Shown: positions 11,218 to 19,380, counted from the first letter of the stretch. The stretch: DNA of 64,000 bases from Streptomyces sp. CBMA123 (GCF_014596465.1 NZ_MECK01000002.1:1-64000), one strand, 5' to 3'. A program made the numbers and translations. Notes: generated by a model from the letters alone, not told the origin.

Positions 11218-11235
11218 TTGACGCGGTCTTGACGC
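11218..11235 (-). promoter_or_regulatory. TTGACGC-N4-TTGACGC direct repeat upstream of the permease gene
   Basis: Two perfect TTGACGC heptamers (11218-11224, 11229-11235) sit with the same 11-bp period as the copy upstream of kdp, about 100 bp before the permease start. Sharing of this arrangement by two potassium-related promoters suggests one regulator, most simply KdpE. Confidence 0.4.
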
Positions 11236-11420
11236 GGCGCGGCACGACGGGAGGGGTCTTGGCGGGGGTGGGGTGAGCCGTTGTCCCGGCGGGCGCCGGT
11301 TGGGAAGACGATCAGCTCGGTCGAAGGACTCCCACCCCCGACTCCCCACTTTGCTGCCTGTCAGAGGTAATTGCAAGCAATGTGCAACAACTACCCCCAC
11401 CCGCGCCGGGGCACACGAAA

Positions 11421-11454
11421 GAGCCCCCGATCCGCGTTTCCGCAGATCGGGGGC
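11421..11454 (-). terminator. Hairpin downstream of the tRNA-Tyr remnant
   Basis: An 11-bp stem (11421-11431 with 11444-11454) has a 12-nt loop. Read on the minus strand it starts 15 bp after the 3' end of the tRNA remnant, where a tRNA terminator is expected. On the plus strand it is followed by GTTTT. Confidence 0.65.
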
Positions 11455-11468
11455 TGTTTTCTATCCTG

Positions 11469-11517
11469 TGGCTGGTGCAGGGTTCGAACCTGCGTAGCTT
11501 GCGCGACAGATTTACAG
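11469..11517 (-). tRNA. tRNA-Tyr(GTA), 3' half only; probable att site
   Basis: On the minus strand the sequence gives the anticodon loop CTGTAAA (anticodon GTA), the 3' anticodon stem TCTGT, a long variable arm, the T-arm GCAGG-TTCGAAC-CCTGC, the acceptor strand ACCAGCC and discriminator A. Upstream of the loop the partner stem (ACAGA) and a normal D-arm are missing, so the gene breaks at 11517/11518. Loss of homology at the anticodon loop with a kept 3' half is the usual footprint of site-specific integration into a tRNA gene. The Streptomyces element SLP1 is known to use tRNA-Tyr. A GGCTGGT that could pair with the acceptor occurs 51 nt before the loop, too far for a normal tRNA. Confidence 0.7.
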
Positions 11518-11670
11518 ACCGCCGCGCAAACATGTCCTGACCTGCTGAAACCTGGTTCGGCACCAGCCTTGGTCCGTGGCTGGTCCGGAGATAGGCCCCG
11601 AGGGTGCGGCCGGAGACGGCGGTCGCGAGGCGGAGGGCCTCAGCCGGTGAGCGCAGACCCTTGAGCCTCG

Positions 11671-12020
11671 CTATCGAAGAAGGACGAACGTCAAGGCAGC
11701 AGTGCCACCCAGAGCCGTGCCAGCAAGGATCTGCGCGATGGCGTGAGCCTTGAGGATGATCCGGGACCAGCCGATGGCACGGCGCCGAGTACGGCGGGGA
11801 GCGCCCAGGGGCCGAAGACCAGCAGAAGGATCGACGCTGTTGTGGATCGAGATCTGTGACCAGCAGTGAAGTGGCGAGTCCTACGAACATGGCGACCGCG
11901 AGTGCGGAGACGTCGGACGGCGCATCCAGGACGTAGAGCAGGGTGATGCCAACGGCTACCGAGATGAGGCTGAGGGCCATCGGGACAACCCGTTGACGCC
12001 GACCCCCAAGAGACTCAGCC
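11671..12020 (-). pseudogene. PAP2-family phosphatase remnant, frameshifted
   Basis: On the minus strand one frame reads a membrane-helix segment (PMALSLISVAVGITLLYVLD...ALAVAMFVGLATSLLVT). It then continues only after a frame change near 11850 as ISIHNSVDPSAGL and ends with RIILKAHAIAQILAGTALGG before a TAG at 11671. These pieces resemble the C-terminal half of PAP2-type membrane phosphatases, whose last helix typically has H-x2-AQ-x2-AG. The N-terminal half and a continuous frame are missing. It lies beside the tRNA break and may be debris of an earlier insertion. Confidence 0.5.
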
Positions 12021-12226
12021 CTGTGGAGAAGTAGCAGCCCCGGCCCTGAACGGACAAGGGGTGTTTGAACCGCGACGGAGGCCGCCGCGTTTGCCTTGCC
12101 CGACGTGGTCGACCTCACCTCGTGGTCAGTCTCGCTCGCGGGTCACGCGCCCGTACGGTCGAAGAGGACCAGGACCAGGACCAGGAACGAGACGGAACGG
12201 TGGAGCTCAACAGCGAGGCCCCCCAG

Positions 12227-12577
12227 ATGGCCACCTGCACTCGGTGTAGGAGCGTTATCGAGCGGACCCCGTACCCCTCCGGTGCCTGCTTCGGGTGGCC
12301 TTGCCACGCCCGCCCCCGTCCCGAGGCCGCAGCCCGTCTCGAACTTCTCCTCCGGCCCGATCTCGACACCGTCCTGCCCGGCACCCGCCAGTCGGCGGAA
12401 CCCGACGAACAGGCACAGCCCTCCAAGCCCCGCCGTCCGGCCAGGCTGAGCCACCGCCGGCATTCTCCTGCCCGCATCCGTGTCGAAGCTGTCGCCGCCC
12501 CGCCGCCCCCGTTCGGGCACGCTGGCCTGGTGCATGGTCAGGCTTGTGACGGCATAAAGGCACTAAAGATCAATTAA
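12227..12577 (+). CDS. Small Cys-containing hypothetical protein
   Basis: A 116-aa frame starts at ATG 12227 with GAGG upstream. It begins MATCTRCRSVIERTPYPSG, giving a CxxC pair near the N-terminus and two more cysteines at about residues 21 and 26, which could form a small zinc site. The rest is rich in Pro and Arg and looks disordered. No family is recognised. Coding status is uncertain because the downstream half has low-complexity character. Confidence 0.4.
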   Translation: MATCTRCRSVIERTPYPSGACFGWPCHARPRPEAAARLELLLRPDLDTVLPGTRQSAEPDEQAQPSKPRRPARLSHRRHSPARIRVEAVAAPPPPFGHAGLVHGQACDGIKALKIN

Positions 12578-12806
12578 GACGCCGCCGCTCAATTTCGATC
12601 TTGGAATCATCACGCTATGTAGCGTGACCTTCGCAACACACCCGAACCGGACGTATCGCACTTCCCTCCTTGTACGATTGAGCGTGGCCACGGCCGCCGA
12701 TCGACCGGCCACCGCGCACCTCAAGCACACGCTCCTGACTGCTAGCACCTCGCTACGAGTATCGGGTGGGGCCGGCGCAGAACACCAGCATTTCAATGGA
12801 GCGATT

Positions 12807-13361
12807 ATGCGTTGGCGTAGAGACCCTTCACAGCGCGCACTCGTCAAGGAATGCATGCGCCTTCTCGCCGACCTACCCACTCCCGTTCCCTTCAGTGTCG
12901 AGGCGCTGGTGCGAAATATGGAGGGAGCGCTGGGTCGCCAGATTCGGCTTGTGCCACTGGATGACCCCGATGGGGGGCTGGGCACGGCATGTGGCCTCCG
13001 AGTCAAAGCACCGGCGTTCACACTCATTCTCTACCGCCGCCGTTCAAGCCGAAATCAAACCGAGCACATCATCCTGCATGAGCTTGCGCACGAATGGCTG
13101 GACCACGGGACCACCCTGACGGCTGCCGAGATCGAGCGATACGTCCCTGAACGTATCCGCCAGGAAGTGATCCGCCGTTTCCCGTCGACTCTGGTCCAAG
13201 GGCGCGTAGATTTTGACAGTCCCGAGGAGAAGCAGGCCGAGCTTTCGGCCTCACTGATAAAGCGGTTGGCGCGCCGCCAGTCGATCACGGGAGATGACAT
13301 GGTCAGTCTCCTGGAATCCTCGCTCGCCCACCCAGTTGCCCCGCCGCGGCGCAAACGCTAG
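12807..13361 (+). CDS. ImmA/IrrE-type metallopeptidase-like protein
   Basis: This 184-aa protein carries the zinc-protease helix HELAHEWLDH at residues 91-100 (HExxH at 91-95) in the setting usual for ImmA/IrrE proteins: a preceding beta segment FTLILYRR and a C-terminal helical part with PEEKQAELSASLIKR. Such proteases often cleave HTH repressors in mobile elements. The ATG at 12807 has GGAG five bases upstream; the frame extends further but that part is not protein-like. The next gene encodes a 7-TM protein, and an HTH regulator gene lies 2.5 kb away. This trio is often found together in actinobacteria. Confidence 0.75.
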   Translation: MRWRRDPSQRALVKECMRLLADLPTPVPFSVEALVRNMEGALGRQIRLVPLDDPDGGLGTACGLRVKAPAFTLILYRRRSSRNQTEHIILHELAHEWLDHGTTLTAAEIERYVPERIRQEVIRRFPSTLVQGRVDFDSPEEKQAELSASLIKRLARRQSITGDDMVSLLESSLAHPVAPPRRKR

Positions 13362-13455
13362 CCGCGATTGTACGGCAACCGCCGAGGTGTCGTTTCTGGC
13401 CTCATGACTACTCCGCACAAAACAGTCCACCTGCTGGCAACTAAGGCCGCCGTCA

Positions 13456-13473
13456 GCCGACCTTCCGGTCGGC
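13456..13473. terminator. Small hairpin after the metallopeptidase gene
   Basis: A 7-bp stem (13456-13462 with 13467-13473) with loop TTCC lies in the 146-bp gap between the peptidase gene and the 7-TM gene. It could be a weak terminator or attenuator. Confidence 0.4.
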
Positions 13474-13507
13474 AGGCACGTAGCCTGCATAGACAACCAC
13501 TGGTTAC

Positions 13508-14743
13508 ATGTTCGACTACTTTAAATACCTGACCGCAGTAGTGATGGCCGCAATCGCCATATGGCGATTCCCCGCAGTTCGCTACGGTGACTCTCACCGC
13601 CGGGCGCTCTGGGGCGGTTATGCGGGATTCGCTGTAGCCCTGTGGCTCTACACGCCGGCAGTAATGGGTGCCGTAGATCGCATTCCCGTGGTGGACCTGG
13701 ACGCTCTGCTGAGACACTTTGCCAGCACTGCGGCGACCATCGCAGCCCTGACCTACGTCGCGACCAGCTACGGGAAGAGTACGGAGGCAGTTGTGCCCCG
13801 TCACGTAGCGGTCTCCCGCTGGATCGCCCGCGTGTCCTATAAGGCGGGGGCTGTAGGCGTCACCCTGCTCACGGTCCTATTTTTCACCGTGGTGGACCGC
13901 AAGGCACAGAGCCAAGATTTCCTCATAGACCATGCTGGACAATGGGGAGTCGCGGTCTACATGACCGTCTTCTACGCCTTCCCCCTTGTCACGGCTACGG
14001 TCTGCGGCTACCAGTGGACGAGGGCAGCGCGACAGGCCGAGAGTACGAGCATGCGCATCGGGCTAGGCTTGATGGGGATTGCAATGTGGATGGGACTGGT
14101 CCATTCACTGTCCCGTCCCGGCCTCCTCTGGGTCGCGGTGGCCTTCCCCCTGAGCCCCTCCACAGTGCGGTTTGTCGTCGACGCCGAATCAATATGGATG
14201 GACCTGCTTTTCCTGCTCGTCGCCGTCGGCGCGAGCATTCCCACCACCCGCGCGGCAGCAGCCCGGTGGAAGACGTGGCGCACCCTGAACAGGATCTATC
14301 CACTCTGGTTCGACCTGGTGGAGGCATTCCCGGGGACGAGCCTGTATCCACCTGGGAGGCGCCTCACAGAACTTATGCACATGCGCGTCCCCATTGACGT
14401 CCGCCTCGACCGGTGGACCCAGGACATTGCTGATGCTTGTGAGAAGCTGCGCTATTACGCTCCACGAGACCTGATATTCGCCGCAGAGGATGCTACCGCC
14501 TCACATTCCGATCCTGAGCCGACCGCAGAGGCGTACTGGATTAAGGCCGCGCTCAAGGCCGTTGACACCACACCAGCAAATGTGGACGCCTCAGCCCCTC
14601 TGCGAGAGAAGCCTTTCGTTGATACCGACAGCGAAGCGGCGTGGCTCGCACGCGTCAGCACGGCCTACTCGAATACCACAGAGGATCAGGCACAGGAGCT
14701 TCTCGTATGCTCAGCGAGAGTGGAGTTCAAGGCCGATCGGTAG
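13508..14743 (+). CDS. Seven-helix membrane protein of the DUF6545 / MAB_1171c type
   Basis: This 411-aa protein has about seven hydrophobic helices in its first 260 residues and a soluble C-terminal domain beginning near WKTWRTLNRIYPLWFDLVE. That architecture, with the WR-x-LYPLW-like junction, is that of actinobacterial proteins called MAB_1171c family putative transporter (DUF6545). No transport substrate is known; a sensor or effector role is as likely. Such genes commonly sit beside ImmA-like peptidases and HTH regulators, as here. The start is ATG. Confidence 0.65.
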   Translation: MFDYFKYLTAVVMAAIAIWRFPAVRYGDSHRRALWGGYAGFAVALWLYTPAVMGAVDRIPVVDLDALLRHFASTAATIAALTYVATSYGKSTEAVVPRHVAVSRWIARVSYKAGAVGVTLLTVLFFTVVDRKAQSQDFLIDHAGQWGVAVYMTVFYAFPLVTATVCGYQWTRAARQAESTSMRIGLGLMGIAMWMGLVHSLSRPGLLWVAVAFPLSPSTVRFVVDAESIWMDLLFLLVAVGASIPTTRAAAARWKTWRTLNRIYPLWFDLVEAFPGTSLYPPGRRLTELMHMRVPIDVRLDRWTQDIADACEKLRYYAPRDLIFAAEDATASHSDPEPTAEAYWIKAALKAVDTTPANVDASAPLREKPFVDTDSEAAWLARVSTAYSNTTEDQAQELLVCSARVEFKADR

Positions 14744-14751
14744 CTCGCAGT

Positions 14752-14782
14752 GAGGTCGCCCGATTATTCCCGGGGCGGCCTC
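14752..14782 (+). terminator. Terminator after the DUF6545-like gene
   Basis: A 10-bp stem with one G-T pair (14752-14761 with 14773-14782) begins 9 bp after the stop codon at 14743. Confidence 0.65.
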
Positions 14783-15016
14783 ATATCCGCCGCACTGGGT
14801 CGCAGCGTGGCGATCTTGAATTGCGGTCCGGCAAGTGAGGTTTAGCACCATCCGCGCCATGAACTGGTTTGGTACCGTGGGTATGCGGACTGATACGTCC
14901 CGATCCGCCCACAGGTGCCCCCTGGTCTGCGACGCACAGCTACTGTCGTCACCATATGTAGCCGGGGCCGTGACGCTGTCCGGGCGTCCGAAATCTCTCA
15001 ACAATGGAGTTCCCGC

Positions 15017-15643
15017 ATGTCCAACCGCCGCACTGGCCTCATCCTCGACTTCGGCGGAGTGCTCACCACCCCGCTCCTGCCCGCGGTGCTCGCCTTCGAG
15101 CAGCGCGAGGGCCTTCCGCAGGGCGCATGCCTCACGGCCCTGTACAAGGACGAGACAGGCGTCCGGATCACCAGCGACCTTGAGCGCGGAGCGGTCTCCC
15201 AGACTGAGTGGAACGAGTTCGCCGGCACGATGCTGGGCGTCGACCCCGAGGGTCTGATGGGCCGCATCTTCGGCGACCTTCGCCCTGAGCCGCTGCTGAT
15301 CAACGCGGCTGCGGCGGCACGGCGCGCAGGGATCAAGGTGGGCATCCTGTCCAACTCCGTGGGCCTCGCACCCTGGGACCTGTACGACGGCTACGACCTG
15401 GAGCGGCTGTACGACGTCGTGGTGATCTCCGAGCACCACCTGATGCGGAAGCCCGACGCGGGCCTTTTCGAGGTCACGCTCAAGCTCATGGATCTGCCGG
15501 CTGCTGAGGCCATCTTCGTGGATGACACCTTGGCGTACGTGCAGGCAGCGGAGCAGCTTGGCCTGGCTGGGGTGCACAACCAGGACCCGGCGCAGACGGT
15601 GGCCACTCTCTCCGAGCTGCTCGGCGTAGACCTCACCGCGTAG
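15017..15643 (+). CDS. HAD-superfamily hydrolase
   Basis: This 208-aa protein has the four HAD motifs. Motif I is LDFGGVLT, with Asp as nucleophile and Gly in place of the usual second Asp. Motif II is ILSNS, motif III is the Lys in HHLMRKPDAGLF, and motif IV is IFVDDTLAYVQAA. Replacement of the second Asp of motif I is typical of the haloacid dehalogenase/epoxide-hydrolase-like branch. The start ATG at 15017 has GGAG upstream. It ends before a 28-bp hairpin. The substrate cannot be inferred. Confidence 0.85.
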   Translation: MSNRRTGLILDFGGVLTTPLLPAVLAFEQREGLPQGACLTALYKDETGVRITSDLERGAVSQTEWNEFAGTMLGVDPEGLMGRIFGDLRPEPLLINAAAAARRAGIKVGILSNSVGLAPWDLYDGYDLERLYDVVVISEHHLMRKPDAGLFEVTLKLMDLPAAEAIFVDDTLAYVQAAEQLGLAGVHNQDPAQTVATLSELLGVDLTA

Positions 15644-15711
15644 TAGCCGGGCGCTGTGTGCGCCCACATCTCGGTGCAGCAAGAGCTCGATCGTGAGGCT
15701 CCGAGGCCATG

Positions 15712-15772
15712 AACAGCGAAGGGACTGCGGTCCCGCCCCGTGCTGGGGCGGGACCGCAGTCCCTTCGCTGTT
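15712..15772. terminator. Bidirectional terminator with perfect 28-bp stem
   Basis: A perfect 28-bp stem (15712-15739 with 15745-15772) closes a 5-nt loop GTGCT. It lies between the convergent HAD gene (+) and the tandem-HTH gene (-). Confidence 0.85.
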
Positions 15773-15906
15773 GTCGGGCATGGCCTGGCGGTAACACAGC
15801 TCGTTCGCCCTGCTTCCCGGGCGCGGTCGACCGTTGGCAGCAGGCACGACGCCTGTAGCGGAAACCGCTCAGGGGTCAAGCCTGCGAGGGCGACTTGCCG
15901 ACGGCG

Positions 15907-16782
15907 TCACTCCTCGTCCGGCACCTCTGGCAGCTTGTGCTTCAGCTCTCCGACAACCTCGTTGATCTTGGCCATCATCTCGGCGGACAGACCCCCGCCG
16001 CTGCCCCGGGCAGCCAGCCCGAGAATCTGTCCTCGGTGAATCGAGCCGAGGAAACGGACCGCCTCCAGGAATTCGCGGGCCGCAGGGTCGACCTCGGCAT
16101 CGTCCTCGAAGAGGGCGACGTCGACTTGGAGCGCCTCGGCCAGGCCGGCGCGCACTACCTCGGAAGCCTCGGTTGTGGCGCCCGCGCGAAGGGCGACGAT
16201 GTCCTCGACTGTAACGACTGGCCCGCCCGCGTGATCATTTACGACCCGCGCGATTTCCTCGCCAGAGGGCGCCTCCTGGCCCACGTACCCGTGCGCCAAG
16301 AGGTAGTTGACCTTCTCGCCGATGGTGCGGGGCGCCGACGCCTGCTCGTCACGCGAGGCCGCGGGGCGAAGCCCGAACGAGCAGTCCTGGGCGGCCTGCA
16401 AGACCTCCTCGGTTACCCCGTATGCCTCTGCGAGCGGTGGCACATAGGCGTCGTTGAGCCTGCGCCGACCGGACTCCGCGTTGCTCAGCGGCACGCGGCT
16501 CGTGCCGATGATCGCAGCGGCCTGCGCCACGGTGAGGCCGGCATCGCATCGCAGGAGCTGGAGGTCCGGCGGCCCGTCGTGAGGGAAAAGAACATCGAGC
16601 GGCTGACCGAGCGCCGCTGCAATCGCGGGGAGCTTCTCACCCTTGGGGTGGTCCTCGCCGTTCTCCCATCGCGCGACGGCTGGGCCGCCGACGCTCACCT
16701 TGGCGCCCAACTCACCCTGGCTAAGGTCCTTGGCCCGCCGGACAGCACGTACGCGTCTGCCGTCGAACTGACGTGGGGACAC
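15907..16782 (-). CDS. Transcriptional regulator with two or three HTH domains
   Basis: This 291-aa protein starts with an XRE-type helix-turn-helix (about residues 10-62, GELGAKVSVGGPAVARWENG). A second HTH-like unit follows (about 75-127, VAQAAAIIGTSRVPLSNAESG), then a third region resembling the repressor fold used for unusual regulators (about 145-225, IGEKVNYLLAHGYVG...EEIARVVNDH). Two stacked XRE domains in one chain are uncommon. The leader at 16783-16870 is A+T-rich and probably holds its promoter. It may be the repressor cleaved by the nearby ImmA-like peptidase; that is inference. Confidence 0.75.
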   Translation of the reverse strand: MSPRQFDGRRVRAVRRAKDLSQGELGAKVSVGGPAVARWENGEDHPKGEKLPAIAAALGQPLDVLFPHDGPPDLQLLRCDAGLTVAQAAAIIGTSRVPLSNAESGRRRLNDAYVPPLAEAYGVTEEVLQAAQDCSFGLRPAASRDEQASAPRTIGEKVNYLLAHGYVGQEAPSGEEIARVVNDHAGGPVVTVEDIVALRAGATTEASEVVRAGLAEALQVDVALFEDDAEVDPAAREFLEAVRFLGSIHRGQILGLAARGSGGGLSAEMMAKINEVVGELKHKLPEVPDEE

Positions 16783-17512
16783 ATGAACTCCAGCGACGAT
16801 CGGGCGGGTCGGGGCGGCGGCAGGGCAACTTTAGTACCTTGATACATCCACGCAAATAGTGTACGTTTTTGTATCGCACCCGCTAGTCGGGCTCCGCCTT
16901 CTCTATGGTGCCAGGCGTCCAGGAGCTACCAACTCCTGGACGCCGGGCCAGCACCCCGAGGGGCACCGATTCACTACAACGCGGGCAGCGGAACATCTTT
17001 GGAGAGAGGCCGCTGCGTGCGTTTCTAGCAACCATGGAGTATCGCATGCTTGCCATGCCGAAGGGAATCCCTTCCCCAGTATCTGGCCTCTGCCGGCGGC
17101 GGCTTGAGCGCGCCATCAGGCGCATCAGCTTCCTCTCCGTCCCGTGCGGGAGCCAGGCCGCGCCAGCAGCCGGGCGCGAGCTCGGCCCCGAAACGGCGGC
17201 CCAGCCGGGAGGAACAGCTACTCACTGCACGTGCACGTCCCCCCTCTTGTCGGAGCCCGCACAACCGGCCGTGTTCCTCCGGCTCGAAGCGTGAGGGCGG
17301 CAGTGGCCGACGCGGACGACCTCGACGTCGAGTTCTCGGTCCCTGGCGATTCGCGCTTCTACAACTTCGCGAAGCCTGTTACCGAAGTCTCGGTCGACAG
17401 CGAAGCCGCGTAGCTTACGCCTCCCCATTGCCGAGAGTTTCAACAGCTCTCGATTCCTCTTCTCGCACCGGGCCGGATACGGCGCTGCGTGCCGCTAGCA
17501 CCATGAGGCGAA
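16783..17512. other. 730-bp interval without a confident gene; promoter-like A+T-rich leader and hairpin
   Basis: The first 100 bp are A+T-rich for this genome and hold GTAC/GATAC half-sites facing the HTH gene. A perfect 12-bp stem (16914-16925 with 16933-16944, 7-nt loop) follows. From about 17293 a 40-codon GTG frame ending at 17413 reads protein-like (LDVEFSVPGDSRFYNFAKPV), but its start lacks a clear ribosome site, so it is not called. A 6-bp hairpin lies at 17432-17452. Confidence 0.5.
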
Positions 17513-18100
17513 ATGAGAACCAAAATATCCGACCTCTCCGAGGCGGCTTTGCGGGGCGATTGGGACCCCCTTATCAGGGAATCCGAGAAGGCCCAGGGAA
17601 AGCACTGGGCCGAGAATGCTCGGTGTGCCGGGCGGAATACCAACATGTTCTTCCCCCGTGGGGATGGTCCGCAGTCCGAGCCGGTGGAAACGGTGGAACG
17701 GCTTGGCCTTTCCCTGGTCGGGCCGCTGAATCTGTGCGCGGCCTGCCCGCTGACGACAGCCGCCCGATGCCTGATCGAGGCCCTGCGGGACGACGAGGAG
17801 TTCGGGATTCGCGGAGGTCTGATCGCCTCGGAGCGCTCCGCTCTGCGGTCCAGATGGCAGCAGCGCGCGGACAAGGGGGCCGTTGTGCGGGCCCTGCGGG
17901 GCTCTACCGCAGCGTTGAGCAAGGCTGAGCGCAACGAGGTGATCGCCCGGTTCGCAACGGACCCCACGAGTGACGCCGCTGCCGTGGCGAGGGGCCTCGG
18001 GATCACACACGAGTACCTGTTGAAGCTCGCGCGGACCTACCGGCAGAAGCGCCGGACCGAACTGGCTGCGCCGCCGGTTCAAAGCGCTAACGCTGCCTGA
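17513..18100 (+). CDS. WhiB-like iron-sulfur regulator with C-terminal extension
   Basis: This 195-aa protein has the four cysteines of the Wbl family (C38, C75, C78, C86 in CAACPLTTAARC), followed by the loop GIRGG at 98-102, where most Wbl proteins have GVWGG. Wbl proteins bind a 4Fe-4S cluster and act with sigma factors. The protein is roughly twice the usual length. Residues 110-180 form a second, HTH-like helical region (LSKAERNEVIARFATDPTSD...ARGLGITHEYLLKLAR). It stands directly before the replication genes and may control them. The ATG has GAGGCGAA upstream. Confidence 0.8.
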   Translation: MRTKISDLSEAALRGDWDPLIRESEKAQGKHWAENARCAGRNTNMFFPRGDGPQSEPVETVERLGLSLVGPLNLCAACPLTTAARCLIEALRDDEEFGIRGGLIASERSALRSRWQQRADKGAVVRALRGSTAALSKAERNEVIARFATDPTSDAAAVARGLGITHEYLLKLARTYRQKRRTELAAPPVQSANAA

Positions 18101-18124
18101 CGGCGGCAAGGAAACGATTTCTTC

Positions 18125-18144
18125 CAGCAAGGAATCCCTTGCTG
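18125..18144 (+). terminator. Small hairpin after the WhiB-like gene
   Basis: An 8-bp stem (18125-18132 with 18137-18144) with loop AATC lies 25 bp after the stop at 18100 and just before the next ribosome site. It may terminate or attenuate. Confidence 0.45.
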
Positions 18145-18160
18145 TCCGGGAGCCTCCCCC

Positions 18161-18523
18161 ATGCCTCAGAACGACCTTACAGCCTCGACGCGGAAAAGCC
18201 TCGGGGAAGCAATCGGCGACATTGCGCGCACTGCGGTGCTTGTCCGGATCTTCCCGGAGCGACGGGCCGCCACTTACCTGTTCGAGCTGGATTTCCATCG
18301 CATGTTCCTCGGCCGCAATGCGGAAGAAGATGCGGCGCGACTGATCCGCCGGACCTTCGGCAACGTCGCGGACTGGCGGCTAGCCCACGACTTCTACCGT
18401 CCGACTGGGGAGCTCTACCTCACCCCGGAGCCACACCAGGACGGGTACATCCCGGAAGACGACCAGTCCTTCGGCCTCGCACCGACGCGGATCATAGCGA
18501 TATTCGATGGGAACTCCGAATGA
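18161..18523 (+). CDS. Hypothetical protein of the replication operon
   Basis: This 120-aa protein starts at ATG 18161 with GGGAG seven bases before. It has a mixed alpha/beta pattern (AATYLFELDFHRMFLGRNAE and RLIRRTFGNVADWRLAHDFY) and no recognised family. It is coupled to the next gene by an ATGA overlap, which places it in the replication operon. A role as an accessory of the initiator is possible but unsupported by motif. Confidence 0.65.
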   Translation: MPQNDLTASTRKSLGEAIGDIARTAVLVRIFPERRAATYLFELDFHRMFLGRNAEEDAARLIRRTFGNVADWRLAHDFYRPTGELYLTPEPHQDGYIPEDDQSFGLAPTRIIAIFDGNSE

Positions 18524-19380
18524 GCGAAATAGCCACGGCCCTGGTCTGGGCGGAGTCCAAGTCGTGCAGGGGTTCGCGGCTTGTCCTGCTGGCTCTCGCC
18601 CGAGAGGCAGACGATCAGGGCCGGGTGGCCCTGACCCTGGAGGAGATATCGCGACTGACCGGGCTCACAGTCCGCTCGATCACGACGTGCCTGAGCAACC
18701 TGGCGTCGCTCGGAGAACTCAGCCGCGAGCGCGGAGGAGGGGCCGCCAATCCCAACAGCTACTCGATTCTCCTCCTCGGCCAGGCCGGCGACACTCCGGC
18801 GCATACAGGAACAGAACTTCCCACTTCGGACTCTCATGTGCCGCAATCCGGAGAGATATTCCAGGAAGGTGCTTCCCGGAAATCCTCCGATGCGACCTCA
18901 AGGTGGAAGTCGCTTCAAAGTGAGTCGGAAGTTTCTTCCCCGCCTGCGCCTGGTGGTAATACTCCCTACGGGAGTATTACCACCCAAAAGCAAGCTAGCT
19001 TTTCTGCTTCGAATCTCCGGGAAGTCCCGGCCGGACAGGACTCGGTCGAGGTCCCGGAGGGCTCCAAGGAGCTGGTGGCGGCGATGACCGCTGCCGGGAT
19101 GGTCGTCGGCTGGCGGCTGACCGGAGCCGAGTGGGAGCGGGTAACAGCCCTCTCGGCCCGCTGGGGGCACGAACGGCTGGTCGAGATGGTCGCCCGGCGC
19201 TGGAACGCCGACCGCCCGCCGCTGTCTGCCCGCTACCTGCTCCGCATCTGGGCGGATCTCCCGGACCAGGCCCCGGCACCGGCGGCACAGACCAACGTCG
19301 TCCCGCTGCGGCGGCAGCCCGGAACGCGGGTTCCGTTCCAGAACACCGCCCAGCCCAGCGCTTACCAGAACGGATTTTGA
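18520..19380 (+). CDS. HTH-domain replication initiator (DnaD/primosome type, putative)
   Basis: This 286-aa protein begins with a winged HTH (about residues 1-75; READDQGRVALTLEEISRLT and SITTCLSNLASLGELSRERG). A low-complexity linker follows, then a C-terminal helical domain (about 195-265; LTGAEWERVTALSARWGHER...PPLSARYLLRIW). This layout, followed at once by a DnaC-like ATPase gene, is that of primosomal replication initiators of phages and plasmids. Two palindromes lie inside the linker-coding region, as origins do in several initiator genes. Start ATG overlaps the previous stop. Confidence 0.65.
   Translation: MSEIATALVWAESKSCRGSRLVLLALAREADDQGRVALTLEEISRLTGLTVRSITTCLSNLASLGELSRERGGGAANPNSYSILLLGQAGDTPAHTGTELPTSDSHVPQSGEIFQEGASRKSSDATSRWKSLQSESEVSSPPAPGGNTPYGSITTQKQASFSASNLREVPAGQDSVEVPEGSKELVAAMTAAGMVVGWRLTGAEWERVTALSARWGHERLVEMVARRWNADRPPLSARYLLRIWADLPDQAPAPAAQTNVVPLRRQPGTRVPFQNTAQPSAYQNGF
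18952..19003. other. Paired palindromes inside the initiator gene, candidate replication origin
   Basis: A perfect 15-bp inverted repeat (18952-18966 with 18970-18984, loop TAC) is followed after one base by a 6-bp inverted repeat (18986-18991 with 18998-19003) centred on the palindrome AAGCTAGCTT (18992-19001). The stretch is clearly A+T-richer than its surroundings and lies in the region coding the initiator linker. Such structure inside a coding frame is unlikely to be a terminator. Origin function is inference. Confidence 0.45.

Noticed and set aside
11117-11420. A riboswitch controlling the KimA-like permease.
   Set aside because: The leader lacks a recognisable ydaO or other riboswitch core.
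11468-11584. A 9-bp direct repeat GTGGCTGGT at 11468 and 11576 as a tandem att core.
   Set aside because: Too short and not extended on either side; it could arise by chance from acceptor-stem-like sequence.
11460-11600. A complete tRNA-Tyr gene.
   Set aside because: The 5' anticodon stem and D-arm are missing. The only acceptor-like GGCTGGT is 51 nt before the anticodon loop instead of about 32.
17222-17443. Opposing short frames between the tandem-HTH and WhiB-like genes.
   Set aside because: Neither strand has a convincing ribosome site plus conserved motif, so the interval is left uncalled.
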